Part shown: piece by piece, positions 15,810 to 20,563 of the stretch
Layout: each line of letters starts with the position of its first letter
Position numbering within the stretch: the stretch's first letter is position 1
NCBI GenBank assembly: GCA_036274675.1
Contig: DASUFE010000075.1
Coordinates: 1-20,563 of the forward strand
DNA length: 20,563 nucleotides
Direction: 5' to 3'
Origin: DASUFE01 sp036274675
Lineage (GTDB): Bacteria; Pseudomonadota; Gammaproteobacteria; HTCC5015
The notes under the pieces: generated by a model
Told to the model about the DNA's origin: nothing
Databases searched by the model: none
Seen by the model: the letters and a program-made list of their open reading frames with translations, nothing else
Program-made: the position numbers and the translations under genes

Positions 15810-16943
15810 ATGGAGGGCCGCTTGCCGCGAAATCCGAAATATCACCCGGGCCGCGCGGCGTCGGAACCGGCGCGCGCGGCGCTGCCGGGGAACGTCCGCA
15901 AGATAGCGGTATTGCGCGCTAACGCGCTCGGCGACTTCATCTTCGCGCTGCCGGCGCTTGAAGCGCTCAAGGGCCGTTTTCCCGAGGCCGAACTCGTGTT
16001 GCTGGCGACCGCCTGGCACCGGAAATTCCTGGAGCGGCGGCCGGGGCCGGTCGATCGCGTCATTGCGGTGCCGCAATGCGACGGCATTCCGCATGAAACC
16101 AATCGCGTGGGGAATCCGGAAGAAGTGGCGGCGTTTTTCCAAAACCTGCGCGACGAGAATTTCGATATCGCGATCCAGATGCACGGCGGCGGGAGACACT
16201 CGAATCCTTTCATCCGCAATATCGGCGCGAAGCTCTCGATCGGCCTGCAGGACGGCGATGCGGCGCCGCTCGATATCAGCGTCCCGTATTGCCGGTATCA
16301 CAGCGAGGTGCTGCGCTATCTCGAACTGGTGAAAACGCTGGGCGCCGTTACCGACCGGGTCGAACCCCGTCTCTGCGTCACCGCGGCCGACCTGAAAGAG
16401 CTGGAGGTTCACGACCTGAAGACGCCTTACGCGGTCCTCCACCCCGGCGCCTCGGACTTCCGGCGGCGCTGGCCGGTGAAAAAATTCGCCCGCGTCGGCG
16501 ACGCCTTGTCCCGCCTGGGATTGCAGGTCTATCTCTCGGGCACCGAACCCGAGTGTGAATTGACCGCAAGAGTGCGCTTGCTGATGCGGGAGCCGGCGGA
16601 AAATCTTTGCGGTCGCCTGTCCATGAACGCCTATGCGGCCCTGTTGTCGGGAGCCGAGCTCCTGGTATCCAACGATACGGGGCCGCTGCACCTCGCGCGC
16701 GCCATCGGCACTCCGACCGTCGGCATTTTCTGGATCGTAAACATGATCACCGGCGACTCGATCACGGTCGCCAAGCACCGCAGCTGCATCGCCTGGAATG
16801 TGCGCTGCCCGCTGTGCGGAGCGGACTGCGCGCGCGACGGCATGCACAACGGAGGCTGCCGCCACGAAACCTCCTTCGTCGACGAGGTTCCGGTGCACGA
16901 AGTATTGAACTGCGCCAGTAGCCTGATCGGCGCCAAAACATAA
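15810..16943 (+). CDS. Glycosyltransferase family 9, third copy, with C-terminal Cys/His cluster
   Basis: A 377-residue GT9 protein closing the operon. The GD motif is NALGDFIFALPALEALK (Asp42). The donor domain has HPGASDFRRRWPVKKF (from His211) and NDTGPLHLARAIGTPTV (288-294 region). It is closest within the window to the first GT9. Two oddities: a basic, Pro/Ala-rich N-terminal extension of about 28 residues before the first strand, and near the C-terminus a cluster of Cys326, Cys333, Cys336, Cys340, His346, Cys350 and His352 (CPLCGADC in the middle) that could bind a metal. Neither of the other two GT9 proteins has this cluster. The ATG at 15810 has a GGGGGAA site 9 nt upstream. The sugar added is unknown. 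Confidence 0.88.
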   Translation: MEGRLPRNPKYHPGRAASEPARAALPGNVRKIAVLRANALGDFIFALPALEALKGRFPEAELVLLATAWHRKFLERRPGPVDRVIAVPQCDGIPHETNRVGNPEEVAAFFQNLRDENFDIAIQMHGGGRHSNPFIRNIGAKLSIGLQDGDAAPLDISVPYCRYHSEVLRYLELVKTLGAVTDRVEPRLCVTAADLKELEVHDLKTPYAVLHPGASDFRRRWPVKKFARVGDALSRLGLQVYLSGTEPECELTARVRLLMREPAENLCGRLSMNAYAALLSGAELLVSNDTGPLHLARAIGTPTVGIFWIVNMITGDSITVAKHRSCIAWNVRCPLCGADCARDGMHNGGCRHETSFVDEVPVHEVLNCASSLIGAKT

Positions 16944-16952
16944 AAAGAAAGA

Positions 16953-17016
16953 AGATCTCTCGCAGAGACGCAGCGAACGCGGGGGAGATTTCAGATAAAG
17001 AATCCCGAGAGGGATT
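16953..17016. repeat. CGGAG/CAGAG-type dispersed repeat and short hairpin
   Basis: Just after the operon, ATCTCTCGCAGAGACGCAGC (from about 16953) continues into CGAACGCGGGGGAG and resembles the repeat in other gaps of this window. A small hairpin AATCCC-GAGA-GGGATT lies at 17001-17016. It may contribute to ending the operon transcript. Confidence 0.45.
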
Positions 17017-17040
17017 TATTTCCCATCCCCCCGCCTTCGG

Positions 17041-17105
17041 CACCCCCCTTCGTTCCGAAGGGGGTGATTCCCCTTGGTCCCCCTTCGGATGTCGAAGACA
17101 GGGGG
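17041..17105. repeat. Two related CCCCCTTCG/CGAAGGGGG hairpins
   Basis: The first is a perfect 9-bp stem at 17044-17064: CCCCCTTCG, loop TTC, CGAAGGGGG. The second, from about 17079, has CCCCCTTCG followed by a short spacer, CGAAG and GGGGG in looser form. A third partial copy, CCCCCGCCTTCGGC, lies just upstream. The CCTTC-nnn-GAAGG core also occurs in the hairpin at 2406-2422. They look like REP-type intergenic repeats. Confidence 0.5.
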
Positions 17106-17123
17106 TGTGATCAGTAAATGTTC

Positions 17124-17187
17124 GGGTGAACGTATGTGAACCCCAACTAGGATTTCATATTTTGTTGGGGTTCACATACGTTCACCC
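17124..17187. repeat. Perfect 24-bp inverted repeat between convergent genes
   Basis: The left arm 17124-17147 (GGGTGAACGTATGTG then AACCCCAAC) and the right arm 17164-17187 (GTTGGGGTTCACATA then CGTTCACCC) are exact reverse complements over 24 bp, with a 16-nt AT-rich loop. The right flank extends to TGTTGGGG...CACCCCAATCTACA, which has the form of a widespread intergenic repeat family and matches the one at 20548-20563. It lies 9 bp after the stop of the minus-strand MFS gene and could act as a terminator or a recombination product. Confidence 0.85.
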
Positions 17188-17196
17188 CAATCTACA

Positions 17197-18696
17197 TTAA
17201 CTCTGTGCAGGCAGTTCCTTTTTTCTGATCTTGCGGCGTATCAGCGCGAAGAAAGAGAAGGGCAGGTACACCATCGTTTTCAGGCCGGACACCGTCGAGA
17301 GTTCGTTCGCCTCCCGTCCCAGTTCCGCCAGCAGTTCGTTGGTGGACAGTTTCTTCATGACTTCCCCTTCCTCGTGCACGCGCCGCAATCTCGACAGCGC
17401 GAAGAAGCCGAGTACGAAAGCCGTGAAAAAGAAAAAGTCCCAGGACTGCAGGCTCAGCGTTTCGATAGTGCGGATGCCGGACGGGCTTATCCATTCGATA
17501 TTCCAGTTGAGCTGACGCTGCGAGAAGAAGTCGGCGTAGAGCCCGCCGATCACCGGCGCGATGCCGGCGAAGAATGCGTTGCACAGGCTTTTCACCGAGA
17601 GGAAGATCACCGCGTGCTGCTTGTCGGGGGCAAGCTTGAAGCCGATGTTGGTCAGGGCGAGGTTTATCCCCGACAGCGTGATGCCGCTGAATACGTGGAT
17701 CACGAAAAGCAGCGGCAGCGTCAGCGCGTGCTTCTGCGGAAAAGTAGTGAAGGTCCAGGCGAAGATGCAGCACAGATAGATCGGGCCGCAGGTCTTCAGC
17801 ACGGTCTTGTTGCTCAGAGTGTCCGAATAGCGCCCCCAGATGCGGATCGACAGGATATTGGAAATCTGGGAGACGATGGAAAGCACGATGACCCAGGATA
17901 GCGGCTGGCCCAGCATCTCCAGCATGTACACGGTGAAGAAAGGCGCCGCCAGGTTGATGGCGAAGGCCCAGCTGGCGTTGAATACCAGCAGGCGGCGGAA
18001 ATTCCGGTCCATGAGGGGCTGCCGCAGCAGGGCGAACAGGCGGTGCTCCATCGGCTGCATCAGCGGTTCGGGGGTGCGCGCCAGCAGTCTGACACCATAA
18101 AGACCGGCCAGGCCGCCGGACACGAACATGCAGAGATAGGCCACGAGAACCTGCTCCGGATGCTCGTTCCGCAGCCAATCCAGGGTGAGCGCCGTCAGCA
18201 GGCTTAACGGCAGCGAGGTCATATGGACGATGCGGGTGCGCGCCGAGAAGTAGGCGCCGAGGATTTTTTTCGGCACCAGGTCCTTCATCCACGAGGACCA
18301 GCTGGTGCCCGATATCGATCCGAAGAAATAATGCACGAACAGGAGCGCGATCAGCATCGCGACTCCGGTGCGCGCGGGGAACAGGATAGGCAGCAATCCG
18401 ATCAGCGGCAGCGGCAGACGCGAGCACAGCGAGCAGACGACGGTGATCGCCTTGCGGTTAGCGAAACGATGCAGCAGGTAGATCGCCAGCAGTTGGCATA
18501 CGTTGGCCAGCGTGGGCAGGGCCGCCATCAGCCCGATCTGGAAATTGGAAGCGCCCATGCGCATGGCGAGTGCGACCAGGAAGGCGCCGCCGGTTAACGT
18601 CGCCATGACCTCGGCCGCGACGCCGTCCTTGACGATCAGCCTGAGTCCGCGCTGTATATCGTGTTCGGACAGGCTTTCATGCGGCTTTAAATCCAT
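17197..18696 (-). CDS. Major facilitator superfamily transporter
   Basis: A 499-residue inner-membrane protein with about 12 hydrophobic segments in two halves separated by a charged central loop (LLARTPEPLMQPMEHRLFALL), as in MFS carriers. The first helix follows an amphipathic N-terminus. A charged cytoplasmic tail of about 80 residues (from RLRRVHEEGEVMKKL) ends the protein. Motif-A-like residues (HRFANRKA after helix 2, and GRYSDTLSNKTV between helices 8 and 9) are present. The substrate is unknown. The gene is convergent with the glycan operon, so it is not co-transcribed with it. A role in export of the glycan or a precursor is possible but unsupported. The ATG at 18696 has no strong ribosome site. 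Confidence 0.85.
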   Translation of the reverse strand: MDLKPHESLSEHDIQRGLRLIVKDGVAAEVMATLTGGAFLVALAMRMGASNFQIGLMAALPTLANVCQLLAIYLLHRFANRKAITVVCSLCSRLPLPLIGLLPILFPARTGVAMLIALLFVHYFFGSISGTSWSSWMKDLVPKKILGAYFSARTRIVHMTSLPLSLLTALTLDWLRNEHPEQVLVAYLCMFVSGGLAGLYGVRLLARTPEPLMQPMEHRLFALLRQPLMDRNFRRLLVFNASWAFAINLAAPFFTVYMLEMLGQPLSWVIVLSIVSQISNILSIRIWGRYSDTLSNKTVLKTCGPIYLCCIFAWTFTTFPQKHALTLPLLFVIHVFSGITLSGINLALTNIGFKLAPDKQHAVIFLSVKSLCNAFFAGIAPVIGGLYADFFSQRQLNWNIEWISPSGIRTIETLSLQSWDFFFFTAFVLGFFALSRLRRVHEEGEVMKKLSTNELLAELGREANELSTVSGLKTMVYLPFSFFALIRRKIRKKELPAQS

Positions 18697-18995
18697 CGAA
18701 AGTTATCGGGCATCAGGGTTGTCCGTAGTGAAAAGCATCCATGCTCGTTACAGTGTTGACAGCCCGTGTTTTTGCTTCGTTCATGCCGCCGGCATGAAGC
18801 CCGGAGAAGCTGCAAGTGCGCGCCCGTGCCGTGTCCTGGCGCCGGGGAGGGGAGACCAGCGCCGCTTTGCCCTGATGTATATCCTGTTTCTTTCCCTAAA
18901 AAGCAATTTCCGCAAATCCCATGGACAGCGGCGACGGGCGCTTACCGTATATGAACGTAAAAAACCCCAGGATGCTGCCGCGCGGGCGGCGGGGA
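18697..18995. other. Intergenic stretch with a 19-bp palindrome
   Basis: No convincing gene lies here. A near-perfect dyad TTCATGCCGCCGGCATGAA (18780-18798; 9-bp arms around one base) lies about 85 bp upstream of the MFS start and could be an operator for that gene. A TTGACA at 18756-18761 on the plus strand has no matching -10 box. The right end is the terminator listed separately. Confidence 0.4.
18959..18994 (-). terminator. Intrinsic terminator of the hydrolase/YceI operon
   Basis: Read on the minus strand: CCCC, then GCCGC-CCGC-GCGGC, then an 8-nt bulge and GGGG followed by TTTTTT. It starts 1 bp after the stop codon of the YceI-like gene. The inner stem is short and GC-rich and the U-run is clear, so it is a likely Rho-independent terminator. 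Confidence 0.65.
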
Positions 18996-19688
18996 TCACT
19001 TGATATCGAGGCTGAGGTTATACTCGATTTCCAGTTCGTCGCGCACGGCGATCGCGCCCATCAGAATGCTGAAGGGGGTGATACCGATATCCGTTTGCCG
19101 GAGAGAGAAGCTTCCTTGCGCCACTGTCGCGCTGGCGGAGGTGTTGATTACAACGGGAACGGAGACGCGGCTCAGTTGGCCGCGCGCCGAGACGACGACA
19201 TCGGCCGTCAGCTCATCGCCCGAGCCGCGAATCCGCTCCGACCAGATTTCCAGTTCGGGGTATTGCGCGGCGTTGAGCACCCGTTCGCCCAGCATGTTGT
19301 TGCGCGTGCCATTAACATCCTCTAAGGATGGTTTGCTCGCGAAGTCCGGACCCGCCTGCGCGCGCAGGTCGGGCGGATCGACGACGAAGGCAGCCACCGG
19401 CAGCACCAGGTGGAAGGCGGCTGCTGCCGGCTCGGTTCCGAGCCAGGCCTCGCCGCGAATATCGCGCGCCAGCACGATATGGTTGTGGCCGAGACCCGAT
19501 ATCGCCCCGGCACGGTAGACGCGGATGCGTGCCGAGGAGTTCGCGCTGTCCACCACGTGCGTGGGCGCGCCCTTGGCCGCGGGATCGAAGGGGATCTCCA
19601 CCACTTCCGGTTTTTCGGGCTGCACGGCACAGGCCGCCAGCATAAACAGGACTCCGCCGCAGAGGGTGCGCAAAATTTTTCGGGTCAT
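18996..19688 (-). CDS. YceI-like lipoprotein
   Basis: A 230-residue protein with a lipoprotein signal (MTRKILRTLCGGVLFMLAAC, lipobox LAAC at 17-20). Ala follows the lipidated Cys, so outer-membrane sorting is likely. The mature part matches the YceI lipocalin-like barrel pattern: ARIRVYRAGAISGLGHNHIV near the start, a central block with NNMLGERVLNAAQYPELEIW, and a C-terminal strand series ending SFSLRQTDIGITPFSILMGAIAVRDELEIEYNLS. YceI proteins bind isoprenoid or other lipophilic ligands in known structures; the ligand here is unknown. Its ATG overlaps the stop of the upstream hydrolase gene (ATGA), so the two are translationally coupled. Confidence 0.85.
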   Translation of the reverse strand: MTRKILRTLCGGVLFMLAACAVQPEKPEVVEIPFDPAAKGAPTHVVDSANSSARIRVYRAGAISGLGHNHIVLARDIRGEAWLGTEPAAAAFHLVLPVAAFVVDPPDLRAQAGPDFASKPSLEDVNGTRNNMLGERVLNAAQYPELEIWSERIRGSGDELTADVVVSARGQLSRVSVPVVINTSASATVAQGSFSLRQTDIGITPFSILMGAIAVRDELEIEYNLSLDIK

Positions 19689-20416
19689 GAGCCTAAAATC
19701 TCCTCGAGAAAGTTCAGCAGCGCCTGCCGGGAACGGCGATCGGCCGTTTCATTGTAGACGGTGCCCGCGGCGGGATTGTTCGCCGCCGGGTTGGTAAAGG
19801 CGTGCTGCGTATGCCCGTACAGTACGCATTGCCAGTCGGCGCGCATCGCGGTGAGTTCCTGTTGCAAGGCAAGCAGGCTCGGCAGATCCGCCGAAGGATC
19901 ATCGTGGCCATGCAGCAACAGCACCTTGCATTTGATATGCCCGCGTTCCGGTTGCGGCGGCGGTTCAAGCAGCCCGTGAATGCTGACCACGCCGCGCAGC
20001 GCGGCTCCGGTGCGGGCGAGATCGAGCGCGCACAGCCCGCCGAAGCAGTAACCGATCGCGGCGATGCGCCCGGGATCGGTTTCCGGGCGCGCGCGCAGCG
20101 CTTTATAGGCGGCGAGAATGCGCTGTTGCAGCAGACGGCGGTTGTCGACCAAAGGCCGCATCAGGCGGGCGTTGTCCTGCGGGTCGCGGCCCAGTATGGC
20201 GCCATCCGGCCCCTTGCCGTACATGTCGAGCGCGAATGCGGTGTAGCCGAGTTCCGCCAGTTGCCGCGCCTGCTCGCAGACGAATTCCACGCGGCCGCCC
20301 CACATGTGGGCGATCAATACGGCGGGCGCGGGCGTTTTTCCGGAAGGCGCGGCGAGATAGCCTTCCAGCAGCGTAGCGCCGTCCCGGTAATCCACGGTAG
20401 TGGTCGTAATGGCCAT
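19685..20416 (-). CDS. Dienelactone hydrolase family protein
   Basis: A 243-residue alpha/beta-hydrolase of the dienelactone hydrolase family, cytoplasmic. The catalytic triad is visible: nucleophile Cys124 in GYCFGG, the acid in LHGHDDPSAD (about 172-173) and His205 in HTQHAFTNP. The early block is VLIAHMWGGRVEFVCEQARQLAELGYTAFALDMYGKG. The Glu that often follows the early His (HExxG) in chlorocatechol-pathway DLH is Met here (HMWGG), so it belongs to the broader family and a dienelactone substrate is not implied. The ATG at 20416 (MAITTTTVDY) was chosen over an in-frame TTG at 20431. It shares an ATGA overlap with the YceI-like gene downstream. Confidence 0.88.
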   Translation of the reverse strand: MAITTTTVDYRDGATLLEGYLAAPSGKTPAPAVLIAHMWGGRVEFVCEQARQLAELGYTAFALDMYGKGPDGAILGRDPQDNARLMRPLVDNRRLLQQRILAAYKALRARPETDPGRIAAIGYCFGGLCALDLARTGAALRGVVSIHGLLEPPPQPERGHIKCKVLLLHGHDDPSADLPSLLALQQELTAMRADWQCVLYGHTQHAFTNPAANNPAAGTVYNETADRRSRQALLNFLEEILGS

Positions 20417-20476
20417 CGCGGCATTATGCAAAGCCGGAGATGCAGAGTCGATAGGTGATTAACGAAAAAGAAGAAT

Positions 20477-20563
20477 TCTCTCACGGAGCACACGGAGAAC
20501 ACGGGAAATCAATTATTAAATCATCAGGTGCGGGAAGTAGGTTGGGGTGAGTTTACGAACCCA
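20477..20563. repeat. Dispersed repeats upstream of the hydrolase gene, running off the window
   Basis: CTCTCACGGAGCACACGGAG (from 20478) differs from the repeat at 2309-2329 at only two positions in the shared 21 bp. The last bases, from about 20538, read GTAGGTTGGGGTGAGTTTAC then GAACCCA, which is the same family as the reverse complement of 17163-17196. The second element is cut by the window edge. No coding potential is seen in 20417-20563. Confidence 0.65.

Noticed and set aside
14961..16898. A 645-codon open frame on the minus strand across the GT2 and third GT9 genes
   Set aside because: It is antisense to two genes with clear glycosyltransferase motifs. Long antisense frames are expected in GC-rich codon use, and its protein is Arg/Ala/His-rich with no recognisable domain.
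16944..17196. CRISPR array or integron attC site
   Set aside because: Repeats are inverted and of different types, not equally spaced direct repeats, and there is no integrase, cas gene or cassette.
18503..19003. A plus-strand frame crossing the MFS start and the following gap, with a TTGACA at 18756
   Set aside because: The first half is antisense to MFS, the rest is low-complexity, there is no ribosome site, and TTGACA has no fitting -10 box.

Overview
This GC-rich proteobacterial window most resembles a free-living Gammaproteobacterium. That is inferred from the gene families (fused MnmC, Ung, HldE/GmhB lipopolysaccharide heptose enzymes, lipoboxes) and from the type of intergenic repeats; the species cannot be named from sequence reading alone.

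Left part (1-7316), housekeeping and scattered genes: the 5' end of metG on the minus strand, cut by the window edge and carrying an unusual basic N-terminal extension; a divergent Tat-exported PhoX-like (DUF839) lipoprotein; a shikimate kinase (minus); the fused tRNA wobble-uridine enzyme MnmC (plus); a small secreted protein of unknown function (minus); uracil-DNA glycosylase (plus); and a ferritin-like diiron protein (minus). Three convergent gaps here (phoX/aroK, mnmC/small protein, ung/ferritin) carry inverted arms of a dispersed repeat or a bidirectional terminator.

Middle part (7614-16943), one tight plus-strand operon of nine genes: GT9, GT4-like, GT4, SDR, gmhB, hldE, GT9, GT2, GT9. 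Gaps are 26 bp or less, or the genes overlap. GmhB and HldE make activated ADP-heptose, the three GT9 proteins are of the heptosyltransferase family, and the other transferases would extend or decorate the glycan. GmhA (first step) and HldD (epimerase) are not in the window, and a classical NAD-type SDR of unknown substrate sits in the operon. The likely product is a heptose-containing lipopolysaccharide core or similar surface glycan.

Right part (16944-20563): a composite repeat region with a perfect 24-bp inverted repeat, an MFS transporter (minus), a gap holding a terminator and a palindrome, and a translationally coupled minus-strand pair encoding a dienelactone-hydrolase-family enzyme and a YceI-like lipoprotein. 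The window ends inside another copy of the repeats.

No complete new defence or mobile system is visible: no transposase, integrase, CRISPR, tRNA or rRNA was found. The most unusual signals are the repeat families in the gene gaps, the basic tail on MetRS, a 7-codon minicistron and palindrome over the hldE start, and the composition of the heptose operon.
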